Source of the DNA: Clostridia bacterium
Lineage (GTDB): Bacteria > Bacillota > Clostridia > Acetivibrionales > DSM-2933
Assembly: GCA_026418275.1 (NCBI GenBank)
Contig: JAOABQ010000049.1
Location: 186,001 to 250,000 of the forward strand
DNA length: 64,000 nt
Direction of reading: 5' to 3'
The notes beneath the pieces are model-generated. The model ran no database searches and was not told where the DNA came from. It worked only from the letters and a program-made list of their open reading frames with translations. The position numbers were made by a program, and so were the translations under genes. Below are positions 36,513 through 47,150 of this stretch, in pieces. Position 1 is the stretch's first letter, and every line of letters begins with the position of its first letter.

Positions 36513-37640
36513 ATGAGTGCGGAATTAATACTAGCGTTAGATCAGTTGGAGAGGGAAAAAGGTATTGATAAGGAAGTTTTGATCGAAGCGATTGAAGCAG
36601 CTCTGATTTCTGCATATAAGAGGAATTTTGGTTTGTCGCAGAATGTTAAGGTTACCATTGACCGTGGAAACGGAGAAGTAAAAGTTTTTGCGATAAAAAA
36701 GGTTACTGAAAATCCGATCAACGACTTGCTTGAGGTATCTTTGGAAAATGCGAAAAAGATCAATAAAAAGCTTGAAGTTGAAGATGTTGTAGAGATTGAA
36801 GTAACGCCTAAGAAATTCGGAAGGATTGCGGCCCAAACGGCAAAACAGGTCGTTGTCCAGAGAATACGGGAAGCCGAAAGAGGCATTATCTTCGATGAAT
36901 TTTTGAATAAGGAAAGTGATATTGTTACCGGTATTATCCAAAGGGCAGAAAAGAAAAATATCGTGATCGACCTGGGAAAAACCGAGGCGGTATTACCTCC
37001 TACCGAGCAGACACCGGATGAAGAGTACCGTTTTAATGACAGGGTTAAAACCTATATCATAGAAGTGAAAAAGACTACCAAGGGGCCCCAGATTGTCGTT
37101 TCCAGAACACATCCCGGATTGGTTAAACGTCTTTTTGAACTGGAAGTTCCCGAGATACATGATGGAACGGTTGAAATTAAAAGCATATCCAGGGAACCGG
37201 GATCAAGAACAAAAATCGCTGTGTATTCAAAAGATCCCAATGTGGATCCTGTGGGTGCATGCGTGGGTCAAAAAGGGACCCGGGTGCAGGCCATTGTGGA
37301 TGAATTGAGAGGCGAAAAAATCGATATCATAAAATGGAGCAGTGATGCGGAAGAGTATATTTCCAGCAGCTTAAGTCCGGCAAAAGTAATCAGGGTGGAT
37401 ATCAACGAACAGGAAAAGTCAGCAAAAGTTACGGTTCCTGATTACCAGTTGTCCCTTGCCATCGGGAAGGAAGGCCAGAATGCGAGACTGGCCGCAAAGC
37501 TTACCGGATGGAAAATCGATATTAAGAGTGAATCACAGCTGAGGGCCACAATAGAGCAGCAGCTCTTAAACTTTGACGGCAGTTATCAAAGCGAAAGTCA
37601 AAGTGATGAAACGAGTGATGAAGAACAAGAAATCAATTAA
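36513..37640 (+). CDS. nusA: transcription termination/antitermination protein NusA
   Basis: The 375-residue protein has the NusA N-terminal domain, an S1 domain (about 130-200) and two KH domains marked by GACVGQKGTRVQAI and IGKEGQNARLAAKLTGW. It binds RNA polymerase and controls pausing, termination and antitermination. The short acidic tail and lack of extra C-terminal repeats are normal for Firmicutes. GGGAGGGG precedes the ATG. Confidence 0.97.
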   Translation: MSAELILALDQLEREKGIDKEVLIEAIEAALISAYKRNFGLSQNVKVTIDRGNGEVKVFAIKKVTENPINDLLEVSLENAKKINKKLEVEDVVEIEVTPKKFGRIAAQTAKQVVVQRIREAERGIIFDEFLNKESDIVTGIIQRAEKKNIVIDLGKTEAVLPPTEQTPDEEYRFNDRVKTYIIEVKKTTKGPQIVVSRTHPGLVKRLFELEVPEIHDGTVEIKSISREPGSRTKIAVYSKDPNVDPVGACVGQKGTRVQAIVDELRGEKIDIIKWSSDAEEYISSSLSPAKVIRVDINEQEKSAKVTVPDYQLSLAIGKEGQNARLAAKLTGWKIDIKSESQLRATIEQQLLNFDGSYQSESQSDETSDEEQEIN

Positions 37641-37683
37641 TCATATAATATTGAAATGTTCTACTTTAAGGAAGGGGTTTTAA

Positions 37684-37959
37684 GTGAAGCAGCGTAAGAT
37701 ACCTTTGCGCATGTGCCTAGGATGCCAGGAAATGAAGCCCAAGAAGGAATTAATCCGAATTGTGAAAAACAAGGAAAATGAAATCTCGGTTGATTTGGTA
37801 GGCAAAAAGCCGGGACGGGGGGCTTATATATGTCATTCGGTTTCATGTTTTGAAAAAGCCAGAAAGACAAAAAAGCTTGAAAGGGCTTTTGAATCACAAA
37901 TCAGCGAGGAAATATATGATACATTAAAGCAGCAAATGGAGGAGTCTAATGGAGAATAA
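37684..37959 (+). CDS. ylxR: YlxR/RnpM family RNA-binding protein
   Basis: The 91-residue protein has the YlxR signature RMCLGCQEMKPKKELIRIV and GRGAYICHSVSC. The family binds RNA and in Bacillus modulates RNase P. The start is GTG after AAGGAAGGGG, and the end overlaps the next gene by 11 bases. Confidence 0.9.
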   Translation: MKQRKIPLRMCLGCQEMKPKKELIRIVKNKENEISVDLVGKKPGRGAYICHSVSCFEKARKTKKLERAFESQISEEIYDTLKQQMEESNGE

Positions 37960-38290
37960 AATATACTCCTTTCTTGGTTTGGCAATGAAAGCAGGTAAAC
38001 TGATATCCGGAGAAGAACCCTGTGAAAGGGCTTTAAAATCGGGAAAGGTTTTTCTTATTATATTGGCGGAGGATACGTCCTATAATAACAGAAAGAAATT
38101 TGCTGATATGTGTCAATATAGAAATGTTGCAATTCGGTTTTTCGGTGAAAAAGAGAAAATTGGGAGGTATATAGGAAAAAGCGTGCGGACGGTAATTGCA
38201 GTTTCAGATGAGGGATTTTCTAAGCGTTTGATTGAATTGATTGATACTCAGGACTACGAAGGTGGGGGTGAACAGGTTGGAGAAAGTTAG
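37949..38290 (+). CDS. ylxQ: L7Ae/L30e-family ribosomal protein (YlxQ)
   Basis: The 113-residue protein has the L7Ae fold: [22 protein letters not shown] and [15 protein letters not shown]. It is the usual YlxQ protein between ylxR and infB and probably binds a kink-turn RNA. It overlaps both neighbours. Confidence 0.9.
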   Translation: MENKIYSFLGLAMKAGKLISGEEPCERALKSGKVFLIILAEDTSYNNRKKFADMCQYRNVAIRFFGEKEKIGRYIGKSVRTVIAVSDEGFSKRLIELIDTQDYEGGGEQVGES

Positions 38291-41200
38291 AGTTTATGAA
38301 CTTGCAAAAGAATTGAATACGACCAGTAAACGGCTGATGGAAAAGTTGGCCGAGATCAATGTTGTCGTAAAGAATCATATGAGTCTTTTAGAGGATAATG
38401 AGCTGCAAGCTTTGTATAATCATATAGGCGTTATCCGGCATGACGGCAAGAAGAATGAGACTGAGGAGAAAAAGGTTGCAACACCCGTTCCTGTGCATAC
38501 TGAAGCGAAAACAGAAGCCAAAAAGGATGGGAAGAAGGATGGGAAAAGTGCTCCCAGAATCATAAGAACCACGGAAATTATTATAGATACAAAGAACGAA
38601 GCGAAGGAAGAGAAAACTTCTTTAAAGCCTGAAATCCAAAGAAATGATGTGCGTGGGGACGTACGTGGGGACGTTCGTGGGAATAACCAAAGAGTCAATA
38701 CCAAGAGGGATATGGTAAGGTCGGCGGATAGCAATTCAGGATTAAGAGCAGGCTTTGTGAGGGATCGGGGTGTAGATTACCTCAAGGCAATTCCCAACAA
38801 AGAGCAAAATCCTGTTATTAAACCAGAGGTGCAGGGCACGATGGCAAAGGAGCAGCTAAAAGCTGATGTAGGCCAGGAGATTAAGAATCACGAAAAACAG
38901 GAAATAAAACAGATCGTCAAGGAGCCCATTAACGAGAAAGAAGAAGCGGTGCAGATAAAAAATATAGAATCAAGTGGCGTGCAGGCAGAGAGGGTAAACG
39001 AAGTGAAGCAAGAAATAAAAGTGGATGAAAAAGCGGAAGTGAAACCGGAAATTATAGCAGCAGAGAAAGTAGAAGAAGCTGTTGAAAACAAACCTGTAGT
39101 TCAAAATAGGCATACGGATAACAAGGGAGCCTATGAAAGATCACAGAATGCACATTCAGGCAGGGAACAGAGCGAGAATCAGGATCATAATCCTCAACGG
39201 CAGAATTATGATAAAGGCGCCTATAATCGAGGTCAGGGTGGACAGCAGGGCGATTATAACAGAGGCCCGCAGCAGGGCGGTTACAATCGCAGCCAAGGTG
39301 GACAGCAAGGCGGCTACAACAGAGGACCACAGCAAGGTGGCTACAATCGGGGTCAGGATGGCCAACAAGGCGGTTACAACCGCGGCCCGCAGCAAGGCGG
39401 CTACAACCGTGGTCAAGGTGCAGGACAGCAGGGCGGTTACAACCGTGGCCCGCAGCAAGGCGGCTACAACCGCGGGCCGGGAGGCCAACAAGGTGGCTAC
39501 AACCGTGGGCCGGGAGGCCAGCAGGGACAGTTCGAAAGAAGGGGACCAGGCGGTACAGCTGCTCCTTCAGACAGACCGAGAAACTTCAATAATAACAACA
39601 GGCCGCAGGGCGGTGGTTTCAGGACGGGTCCTAAAACACTGGAAATACCAAAGCCTGAATTGTCTGCTGCTCAGAAAGAGGAAATGAATTCCCAAAAGAG
39701 TGAATTGAGACGTGAGTATCAGAATAAAGACATGGATAAAGATGTTAAGCGTGAACAAAGAAAAGATACAGCAAGGACTCAAACCACTCCGGATAAAAAT
39801 AAAAAATTCAAACCGCAAAAAATGGTATTGGGCGAGAAAAAAGGCGTATCTGAAGTTCTGTCAGAGGATTATATACTGGAAGAGTTTTATGATGACGACG
39901 GCGTAAAGAAAAAGAAAACGGTAAAAGGTAAAAAAGGCCAGCCTGAAGTAAAACACATACCGCCAAAAGCCGTTTTAACATCCATAACCATTCCTGAAAG
40001 CATTACGGTAAAGGATTTGTCCGAGGCTTTAAAGAAAACTTCAACAGAGGTTATTAAGAAGCTGATGATGGGATATGGCATCATGGCCACACTCAATCAT
40101 GAGGTGGATTTTGATACAGCCACTTTAATCGCGGATGAATTTGGCGTAAAGACAGAAAAAGAGGTTGTAGTGAGTGAAGAAGATATTCTGTTTGACGATG
40201 CGGAAGACAAAGCAGCGGATTTGGAGTCAAGACCTCCTGTAGTTGTCGTAATGGGCCATGTTGACCATGGTAAGACTTCCTTGCTTGATGCAATTCGGTC
40301 GGCAAATGTTATAGAGAGTGAAGCAGGGGGGATAACGCAGCATATTGGTGCGTATATGGTTAAGATCAACAATCGGAATATTACCTTCCTGGACACACCC
40401 GGCCACGAGGCGTTTACTGCCATGAGAGCAAGGGGGGCGCAGGTAACCGATATCGCGATTCTGGTAGTTGCAGCGGACGACGGTGTAATGCCGCAGACGG
40501 TTGAAGCCATCAATCATGCAAAAGCAGCCAATGTATCCATTATTGTAGCTGTAAATAAGATCGACAAACCGGGTGCCAATCCGGATAAAGTAAAGCAGGA
40601 GTTGACCGAATACGGTTTGGTTGCTGAAGAGTGGGGCGGAGATACGATTTTTGTCAATGTTTCCGCAAAGAAAAGGGAAAATATCGATCATTTGCTTGAG
40701 ATGGTACTGCTTGCTGCAGACATGCTTGAACTCAAATCCAACCCGAACAGCCAGGCAAAAGGTACTGTTGTAGAAGCGAAGCTTGATAAAGATAGAGGTC
40801 CGATTGCTACCATGCTGGTACAAAGAGGTACACTCAATGTGGGTGATTCCATTGTAACCGGAACAACAGTGGGCAGAATCAGGGCAATGGTAGATGACAA
40901 GGGGCACAGGATCAAAAAGGCAGGGCCTTCAACCCCTGTAGAAATTCTTGGTTTGCCTGAAGTACCCGAAGCAGGAGAGATCTTCTATGCGATCACCGAT
41001 GAAAAGGTTGCGAAACAGCTGGCAGAAAAGAGAAGATTAAAACAAAGAGAACAGCAGCTTAAATCTTCGGCCAAAGTTTCGCTGGATGATTTGTTTACCC
41101 AGATTAAAGAAGGTAAGGTAAAGGATTTAAATATCATTGTAAAAGCGGACGTACAAGGTTCTGTTGAAGCTGTAAAGCAGTCTCTTGAGAAACTGACCAA

Positions 41201-41726
41201 TGACGAAGTCAGGGTTAAGATTATTCATGGCGGTGTAGGTGCTATCACTGAGGCGGATGTTACCCTTGCAATGGTTTCCAATGCCATTATTATCGGATTT
41301 AATGTAAGGCCGGGTGTAAACGTCTCTGAAGCGGCTAAAAACGCAGGTGTTGATTTAAGGCTTTACAGGGTAATATATAATGCGATTGAGGATATTCAAG
41401 CTGCCATGAAAGGGTTGCTTGATCCTACATTTAAAGAAGTTGTGCAAGGCCATATAGAAGTAAGAAAGATATTTAAGGTATCCGGGATCGGCACCATCGG
41501 CGGAGGGTATGTTACCGATGGTAAAGTATTTAGAAATTCCGAAATCCGGGTTGTCCGGGACGGTATTGTTATCCATGAAGGCAAACTAGCATCCCTCAAA
41601 AGATTTAAGGATGATGCAAAGGAAGTTGCGCAAGGATTTGAATGCGGTCTTTCGGTAGAGAAGTTTAACGACATAAAAGAAGGGGATATCATAGAATCCT
41701 TTGTTATGGAAGAAGTCGAAAGATAA
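38277..41726 (+). CDS. infB: translation initiation factor IF-2
   Basis: The protein of about 1149 residues is IF-2, the GTPase that places initiator tRNA on the 30S subunit. It starts [14 protein letters not shown] (IF2_N), and the GTPase motifs are [17 protein letters not shown] and NKIDKPGA, followed by the IF-2 C-terminal domains. The linker is unusually long and holds an [11 protein letters not shown] repeat, Lys/Glu-rich sequence and a Gly-Gln-Tyr-Asn-Arg repeat tract near residues 311-420. TTG 38277 is preceded by GGGGGTG and overlaps the previous gene; an earlier frame start at 38241 has no ribosome site. Confidence 0.96.
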   Translation: MEKVRVYELAKELNTTSKRLMEKLAEINVVVKNHMSLLEDNELQALYNHIGVIRHDGKKNETEEKKVATPVPVHTEAKTEAKKDGKKDGKSAPRIIRTTEIIIDTKNEAKEEKTSLKPEIQRNDVRGDVRGDVRGNNQRVNTKRDMVRSADSNSGLRAGFVRDRGVDYLKAIPNKEQNPVIKPEVQGTMAKEQLKADVGQEIKNHEKQEIKQIVKEPINEKEEAVQIKNIESSGVQAERVNEVKQEIKVDEKAEVKPEIIAAEKVEEAVENKPVVQNRHTDNKGAYERSQNAHSGREQSENQDHNPQRQNYDKGAYNRGQGGQQGDYNRGPQQGGYNRSQGGQQGGYNRGPQQGGYNRGQDGQQGGYNRGPQQGGYNRGQGAGQQGGYNRGPQQGGYNRGPGGQQGGYNRGPGGQQGQFERRGPGGTAAPSDRPRNFNNNNRPQGGGFRTGPKTLEIPKPELSAAQKEEMNSQKSELRREYQNKDMDKDVKREQRKDTARTQTTPDKNKKFKPQKMVLGEKKGVSEVLSEDYILEEFYDDDGVKKKKTVKGKKGQPEVKHIPPKAVLTSITIPESITVKDLSEALKKTSTEVIKKLMMGYGIMATLNHEVDFDTATLIADEFGVKTEKEVVVSEEDILFDDAEDKAADLESRPPVVVVMGHVDHGKTSLLDAIRSANVIESEAGGITQHIGAYMVKINNRNITFLDTPGHEAFTAMRARGAQVTDIAILVVAADDGVMPQTVEAINHAKAANVSIIVAVNKIDKPGANPDKVKQELTEYGLVAEEWGGDTIFVNVSAKKRENIDHLLEMVLLAADMLELKSNPNSQAKGTVVEAKLDKDRGPIATMLVQRGTLNVGDSIVTGTTVGRIRAMVDDKGHRIKKAGPSTPVEILGLPEVPEAGEIFYAITDEKVAKQLAEKRRLKQREQQLKSSAKVSLDDLFTQIKEGKVKDLNIIVKADVQGSVEAVKQSLEKLTNDEVRVKIIHGGVGAITEADVTLAMVSNAIIIGFNVRPGVNVSEAAKNAGVDLRLYRVIYNAIEDIQAAMKGLLDPTFKEVVQGHIEVRKIFKVSGIGTIGGGYVTDGKVFRNSEIRVVRDGIVIHEGKLASLKRFKDDAKEVAQGFECGLSVEKFNDIKEGDIIESFVMEEVER
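39210..39530 (+). repeat. in-frame tandem repeats in the IF-2 linker
   Basis: Around ten imperfect units of GGYNRG(P/Q)QQ-type sequence (DNA theme GGCGGTTACAACCG) are arranged in tandem within infB. They keep the reading frame, and differ by synonymous changes, so selection acts on the protein. Confidence 0.9.
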
Positions 41727-41762
41727 GTGTGGGGTTATTTATAACTAGGAGTTGGTCTTAAA

Positions 41763-42119
41763 ATGGATAGAATTCATCGGATATCCGAAGAAATGAAAAA
41801 GGAAGTTAGCAGTATTATTCAAAATGAACTGAAAGATCCCAGACTTCCTAAATTGATTAGTGTTGTTGCGGTAAATGTTACGAAGGATTTGCGGTATGCT
41901 AAAATACATGTAAGTGTTCTTGGGAATGAGGAAGAAAAGAAGAATGCGATTCATGGGCTAAAAAGCGCTGCCGGTTTTATCCGAAGAGAAGTGGGACACC
42001 GGATGCAGCTTAGGTACACTCCTGAAATGCAGTTTGAGCTGGATACCTCTATTGAGCATGGTGTCTATATCACAAAGCTGATCAATGATGCTGTAAGCAA
42101 AGATGAAAATAATAGTTAA
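41763..42119 (+). CDS. rbfA: ribosome-binding factor A
   Basis: The 118-residue protein is RbfA, a 30S assembly factor binding near helix 1 of 16S rRNA. Typical sequence includes KEVSSIIQNELKDPRLPKL and VTKDLRYAKIHVSVLG, ending with the charged tail after DTSIEHGVYITKLI. AGGAGTTGG lies before the start. Confidence 0.95.
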   Translation: MDRIHRISEEMKKEVSSIIQNELKDPRLPKLISVVAVNVTKDLRYAKIHVSVLGNEEEKKNAIHGLKSAAGFIRREVGHRMQLRYTPEMQFELDTSIEHGVYITKLINDAVSKDENNS

Positions 42120-42122
42120 TAT

Positions 42123-42150
42123 AACGAACGGCCTTAAAAGGCCGTTTGTT
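42123..42150 (+). terminator. hairpin after rbfA
   Basis: AACGAACGGCC and GGCCGTTTGTT pair around TTAAAA. The T-run is poor, so it may terminate partly and set the level of the downstream nrnA-truB-ribF genes. Confidence 0.55.
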
Positions 42151-42314
42151 GTAAATTAAGGTTAATTTCGTAATATGTGAGGTTGAATATAAATAGCAAA
42201 ATCATAACCCAAGTTATGGTTTTTAGTACATCTTTATGGACACTTACTTTTCACAAGATGGTGAATACCTTGTATGATAAATAGATATAAGGTAACTGCG
42301 AAAGAGGTTTAGGC

Positions 42315-43268
42315 ATGATTATAAATAAAATTATCTCAATTTTAAAAGAAGCAGGGAGTATTGCGATACTGCCACATGTTTCGGCAGATGGAGACGCTTT
42401 GGGATCCAGTTTTGCACTGGCCTTGGCACTTCAAAAAATGGGAAAAAACGTAAAAGTTTATATTGAGGAAGAAGTGCCTTATATATATGGCTTTTTACCT
42501 GGAAAGGACTTTTCAGAAGTTTACCGTGGCGATAAGGAACACTTTGATGTTGTTGTGGCTCTGGATACGGGAGATATGGACCGGCTTGGTAAACGGAGGG
42601 AAATTTTTAGCAGGGCAGAAAAAACGGTGAATATCGATCATCATACCACAAACTCTATGTTTGCTTTGGTTAATTACGTCAACACAAGTTCTTCGGCAGT
42701 GGGAGAAATTATATACCAACTGATTAAAGACATGGGTGTTGATTTGGACGAAGAAATATCTTTGGATCTTTATGTAGCGATTGCAACCGATACAGGAGGG
42801 TTCAGGTACAGTAATACTACTTCCCTGACTCACCAAATATCAGCCCACTTGGTAGGAAACGGTGTAAATGTATCTGAAGTATCGCAAAAAGTTTTTGAAA
42901 CGACCTCTTTTGAAAAATTAAAGCTCATGAGTTTGGCAATTGATTCTATAGAACTCTTGGAAAACGGAAAGGTAGCTTTTATGGCTGTCACAGATGAGAT
43001 GATAAAAAAATCCGGAGTGAGGGAAGAGGATTGTGATATTATAGGACTGGCCAGAAATATCCGGGGTGTTGAAGTGGCCGTAATGATTCGGCAGAAGTTA
43101 AACGGTGAAGTTAAAGTTAATTTAAGGTCCAATACCCATATCGATGTTTCCGCAATTGCCATGAAGCATTCCGGTGGGGGACATAAAAAGGCGGCAGGTT
43201 TTTCAAAGGCGGCTTCCATGGAAGCTGTAAAGGAAATGATTATGAATGATATTAGGGAAGTGCTTTAA
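42315..43268 (+). CDS. nrnA: DHH-family bifunctional oligoribonuclease/PAP phosphatase NrnA
   Basis: The 317-residue protein has the DHH phosphoesterase motifs HVSADGDALGS, ALDTGDMDRLG and NIDHHTTN, and the DHHA1 motif SGGGHKKAAGF. NrnA degrades nanoRNAs and dephosphorylates pAp. Its stop codon abuts truB. GAGGTTTAGG lies before the start. Confidence 0.92.
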   Translation: MIINKIISILKEAGSIAILPHVSADGDALGSSFALALALQKMGKNVKVYIEEEVPYIYGFLPGKDFSEVYRGDKEHFDVVVALDTGDMDRLGKRREIFSRAEKTVNIDHHTTNSMFALVNYVNTSSSAVGEIIYQLIKDMGVDLDEEISLDLYVAIATDTGGFRYSNTTSLTHQISAHLVGNGVNVSEVSQKVFETTSFEKLKLMSLAIDSIELLENGKVAFMAVTDEMIKKSGVREEDCDIIGLARNIRGVEVAVMIRQKLNGEVKVNLRSNTHIDVSAIAMKHSGGGHKKAAGFSKAASMEAVKEMIMNDIREVL

Positions 43269-44195
43269 ATGAACGGAATCATAAGTGTTTTGAAACCTCC
43301 GGGAATGACATCCTTTGATGTTGTTGCTTTTTTGAGAGGGGTCTTGAAGGTCAGAAAAATCGGACATACAGGAACTTTGGATCCTGGCGCAGTGGGGGTT
43401 TTACCTGTTTGTGTGGGAAGTGCTACGAAAGCTATCGAATTTATGATGGATAAGGACAAGGTCTACCGGGCAGAAATGACCTTAGGTCTTACTACCGATA
43501 CGGAGGACAGCTCCGGTGAAATCCTTGCTGTAAATAATGTGGTTGCAGGCAGAGAAGAAATTGAATCTGCCGTAAAATCCTTTATCGGAAAGTATGCACA
43601 AACTCCACCCATGTATTCTGCTGTAAAAGTAGGAGGAAAAAAGCTTTATGAGCTTGCCAGGAGCGGGATTACAGTAGACCGTGAGGAACGGGTTGTTGAG
43701 GTTTACTCTGTTAGAATCCTTCAAATCCGTGAGGAACAGGCAATAATAGCTAATCAGGAATATAGGATAGTCAAGGTAGTATTCGATGTAGCGTGTTCTA
43801 AAGGCACCTATATTAGGACCCTTTGTGCAGATATCGGTAACCGGCTTGGGTGCGGGGGCCTGATGTCATTTTTGATCCGGCTTAGAGCGGGGAGCTTTGA
43901 TATATCATCAGCCTTAACTGTAGAGGAGATAATTGAGGCAGCCAATAACCAAACTTTGAAAGATAAATTTTTTAGTATAGATAAAGCCTTCATGGATTTT
44001 CCAGAGGTAATTTTAAACGAAAGTGAAGAAAAAAGGTTTTTAAACGGACAATTTTTGGATTTTTCTGAAAAGCCCTATGCATTGAATGCTGTTTTGAAGG
44101 TATATAGTAAAAATAAACTTTTTATTGCATTGGGAGAAGTTATTAAAAGTCAGGGAAAGCCAATGCTTAAATCAAAAAAGATTTTCAGCAGGTGA
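43269..44195 (+). CDS. truB: tRNA pseudouridine(55) synthase TruB
   Basis: The 308-residue protein makes the universal pseudouridine 55 in tRNA. KPPGMTSFDVV and the catalytic GHTGTLDPGAVGVLPV (nucleophile Asp) are clear. The start codon directly follows the nrnA stop, so translation is probably coupled. The C-terminal PUA-like region is short. Confidence 0.95.
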   Translation: MNGIISVLKPPGMTSFDVVAFLRGVLKVRKIGHTGTLDPGAVGVLPVCVGSATKAIEFMMDKDKVYRAEMTLGLTTDTEDSSGEILAVNNVVAGREEIESAVKSFIGKYAQTPPMYSAVKVGGKKLYELARSGITVDREERVVEVYSVRILQIREEQAIIANQEYRIVKVVFDVACSKGTYIRTLCADIGNRLGCGGLMSFLIRLRAGSFDISSALTVEEIIEAANNQTLKDKFFSIDKAFMDFPEVILNESEEKRFLNGQFLDFSEKPYALNAVLKVYSKNKLFIALGEVIKSQGKPMLKSKKIFSR

Positions 44196-44200
44196 TCATC

Positions 44201-45133
44201 ATGGAAGTGATATACGGCAGTATGGATAATAACATTATAAAAGGAAATACCGGTGTAGGCCTGGGGAATTTTGACGGGCTTCATATCGGCCATATGGCAT
44301 TGGTTAATACACTTATCAGTGAATCAAGGCTCAATGGCCTGGATCCCATTGTGTATACATTTACCAAGCATCCGGAAAACATTTTGAGAAAAAAGCTTTT
44401 CACACCTCTTCTTATACCGAAAGAGAAGAAAATTCAGTTATTGAGTGAAATGCCCTTGAGTTTCCTTTGTTTTGACGAATTTGACGAGCGCTTTTCCAGG
44501 ATGAAACCGGAGACTTTCGTGAAGGATATTCTAGTTGCAAAACTTAAAGCAAAGCTTGCCGTTGCGGGTTTTGATTACCGTTTTGGGTTTAAGGGAGAGG
44601 GAGATGCAAAGCTTTTAAAGGAACTGGGCAAAGTTTATAACTTTAAAGTAGTGATTATTCCACCTGTAAAACTGGAGGATAAAATAATAAGCAGCACACT
44701 GATCAGGGAGAATGTTGCCAAAGGAAAAATGGATGACGTGTTTAAACTCTTGGGAAGGCACTTTTCTATTATGGGTGAGGTGGAAAAAGGAAGAAGGATT
44801 GGAAATACAATTGGGTTTCCAACGGCCAACCTAAATCCGGAAGGTTATCTTATTTTGCCTCATGACGGAGTCTATATCACCAGGACCCTGCTCGATGGCA
44901 AACGCTATGACAGTGTGACCAATATTGGAAATAATCCTACCTTCGAAGGACTCTCAAAACCTGTGGTTGAAACGCATTTGTTAGATTTTGAGGGGGATAT
45001 CTACGGAAAGAAAATTGAGGTGTTTTTCATTTCCAAAATCCGCGGTGAAAAGAAGTTTGATGGCAAGGATGAACTTGTTAAACAGATCCGGAAAGATGTA
45101 AAAAAGGCAAAGGAATACTTTGGTAACGGTTAG
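44201..45133 (+). CDS. ribF: bifunctional riboflavin kinase/FAD synthetase RibF
   Basis: The protein of about 310 residues makes FMN and FAD. The nucleotidyltransferase domain has GLGNFDGLHIGHMAL and FDYRFGFKGEGD; the kinase domain has GRRIGNTIGFPTANL and NIGNNPTFEG. ATG 44201 was chosen because AGGTGAT lies at 44189-44195; a GTG at 44192 is inside that site. The gene overlaps the end of the truB region in position only by the ribosome site. Confidence 0.95.
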   Translation: MEVIYGSMDNNIIKGNTGVGLGNFDGLHIGHMALVNTLISESRLNGLDPIVYTFTKHPENILRKKLFTPLLIPKEKKIQLLSEMPLSFLCFDEFDERFSRMKPETFVKDILVAKLKAKLAVAGFDYRFGFKGEGDAKLLKELGKVYNFKVVIIPPVKLEDKIISSTLIRENVAKGKMDDVFKLLGRHFSIMGEVEKGRRIGNTIGFPTANLNPEGYLILPHDGVYITRTLLDGKRYDSVTNIGNNPTFEGLSKPVVETHLLDFEGDIYGKKIEVFFISKIRGEKKFDGKDELVKQIRKDVKKAKEYFGNG

Positions 45134-45150
45134 TTAATAGATAAAGAATA

Positions 45151-45195
45151 AAATCCTTGGTAGGATGGTTTACCGTCCAACCAGGGATTTTTATT
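45151..45195 (+). terminator. terminator after ribF
   Basis: AAATCCTTGGT pairs with ACCAGGGATTT-like sequence, with an inner stem around GGTTTACC, and is followed by TTTATTTTT. It ends the translation operon. Confidence 0.7.
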
Positions 45196-45372
45196 TTTAG
45201 TCTATTGTTCTTATAAAATTTAAGGAGAAGTGCTTTTTGAGAATTTAACTATGTTTATACTCCGTTATCTGTAAGTATAGGTATGACAAGAAGTAGTAAT
45301 TTTTATGAGTAAAAGTCCCGCAAATGGAAAAGATATTTAAAAGTATTGAATATTTTGTCAGGATGGTAAGGC

Positions 45373-46980
45373 ATGAAGGATAATAAAAACTTTCTAAAGG
45401 CAATGTTATCATATATCACATATAAAAAGAAAAAGGAAGTAAAAAAATTTACCCTTTTAGAAACAAACGAAGACAGTGATAGGAAGCAGGAGGATGATCA
45501 ATATACTCAAAGTGCCGACAATGTGTTTGAAGAAAAAATGATAAAGGGTGTAAAAAAGCCCATCCCTGCTTCAGAATATCATAAAGAAAAGAAAAAAATA
45601 GGGCTTCAGCCGGATGAAAAAGCCATTTCAACCGATATAAGCATAAACATGGATTTCATATTGAGGAAGTTTAACGCACCGGTCAATAAGGACATTGTGA
45701 TCCGGGAACTTAAAATTACAGGAAAATATAAAGCCTTTATCGTTTATTTGGATGGCATGGTGGATAAGATGGTCATCAATAACTTTATTCTGCGGCCGCT
45801 GCTTAGGAGCGAAAATTTTCTAAAAGCGCAAGAACTCTCCCAGCTTCATTTTACTTTAGAGAACATACTTGAGACAAACCAGACGAAAAAAATTTATAAT
45901 CACGATGATGTAATATCTGAAATTCTGGTAGGGAATACATGTCTTTATGTAGAAGGCAGCAGCTTCTACATTTCCAGTGAAACCAAAGGGTTTGAAAAAA
46001 GGGGAGTTGCAACACCTCAGACCGAGGGAGTGGTGAAAGGTCCTCAGGAAGCTTTTAATGAAAATTTACGTACGAATATAACACTGGTTCGAAGGATTAT
46101 TAAAAATAACAACCTTACTACCGAATTTTTAAAGGTTGGTGAAGAGAGCAATTCCATGTGCGCCATTTGTATGTACGTGGCATTGTCAATCCTGCCGTTG
46201 TGAAAGAAGTGAAAAGACGGGTACAGAGTATTAAAACGGATGCTTTATACAGTATGGGAATGCTTGAAGAATTTATCGATGAAAACCCATGGTCTTTGCT
46301 TCCCAGTATGTTAAATACCGAAAGACCGGACCGGACAGCATCGCATATTGTTGAAGGCCGGGTTGCCATATTTCTGGATGGAACACCTTTTGCCGTAATT
46401 GTCCCGGTTACACTGCATTCTCTTTTTCACTCACCGGAGGATGCAGCTCTGAAATGGCAGTTTGCAACACTCCTGCGGTATGTCCGCCTGTTAGCCGTGT
46501 TCATAGCAACACTACTTCCGGGAATTTATGTAGCGCTGACAACCTATCACAGAGAAATGATTCCCACAGACCTTCTGATTGCCATTGCAAAAGCAAAAGA
46601 AAATGTACCTTTTCCTACAATCTTTGAACTGCTCCTTATGGAAGTTTCTTTTGAACTGATCCGTGAAGCCGGAATCAGGGTGCCGGGGATTATCGGAAAT
46701 ACCTTGGGAATTATCGGTGCTCTAATCTTAGGGCAGGCTGCGGTTGAGGCCAAGTATTGATCATCGTTATTGCTGCAGGCGGATTTTTAGGGTTCTTTGG
46801 GATTGCTGCTGCTGTTATTGTTTTGGGTGCATTTGTTATGGATATGAAGTCTTTCGGAGTGCCTTTCTATGCGGGCTCAATGTCAGCATAAAAGTGAATG
46901 TCCGAAGAACTGGGCTGATGTTTGAGGCGTACCCGATTTCTGAGGAACTTCAAAGCGAAAAGCTATCGGGAGGAAAAGAA
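45373..46980 (+). pseudogene. gerAA: gerAA-type spore germination receptor gene, frameshifted
   Basis: Fragments in three frames together spell a GerA-family receptor A subunit, an inner-membrane protein sensing germinants in spores. 45373-46203 gives the soluble N-terminal domain up to FLKVGEESNSMCAIC; 46158-46760 continues in another frame with VRGIVNPAVVKEVKRR and the first membrane helices to GQAAVEA; from 46754 a third frame gives the last helices (VLIIVIAAGGFLGF, then KSFGVPFY) and stops at SMSA. The first break looks like a one-base loss near 46167, the second a loss of about a dozen bases near 46752, and the tail is also disturbed. Decay, or assembly errors, are the two explanations. 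Confidence 0.8.
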
Positions 46981-46982
46981 AA

Positions 46983-47150
46983 ATGATATATCTGTTTGTA
47001 CTTGTAATGCTTGCCAGCGGCTATTATACTCTAACATATGGGCTAAGTCTTTGGAAAGAGGATAATGAAAAACAGGCGGGAGCAGGTGTGATAGCCATTG
47101 CGTGGCTGGGCAGCCTGGCTCCTATTGTAGTGATGTTTTTAAAAAGGTAG
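46983..47150 (+). CDS. small membrane protein after gerAA
   Basis: This 55-residue protein has two predicted membrane segments (MIYLFVLVMLASGYYTLTYG and AGVIAIAWLGSLAPIVVMFL). A small membrane protein in this position is common after germination-receptor genes. The function is unknown. No strong ribosome site is visible apart from GGGAGG at 46969-46974. Confidence 0.6.
   Translation: MIYLFVLVMLASGYYTLTYGLSLWKEDNEKQAGAGVIAIAWLGSLAPIVVMFLKR

Noticed and set aside
39156-39491. Ala/Val-rich minus-strand protein and other long frames opposite infB
   Set aside because: They are frames made possible by the tandem repeat tract of infB and have no starts or neighbours of their own.
39210-39530. CRISPR array
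   Set aside because: The repeats are contiguous, in frame with IF-2 and lack unique spacers or cas genes.
46744-46986. Separate 80-codon gene after gerAA
   Set aside because: The frame has an unlikely Cys-rich start and overlaps the shifted last helices of gerAA; another frame from 46754 gives the membrane sequence expected there.
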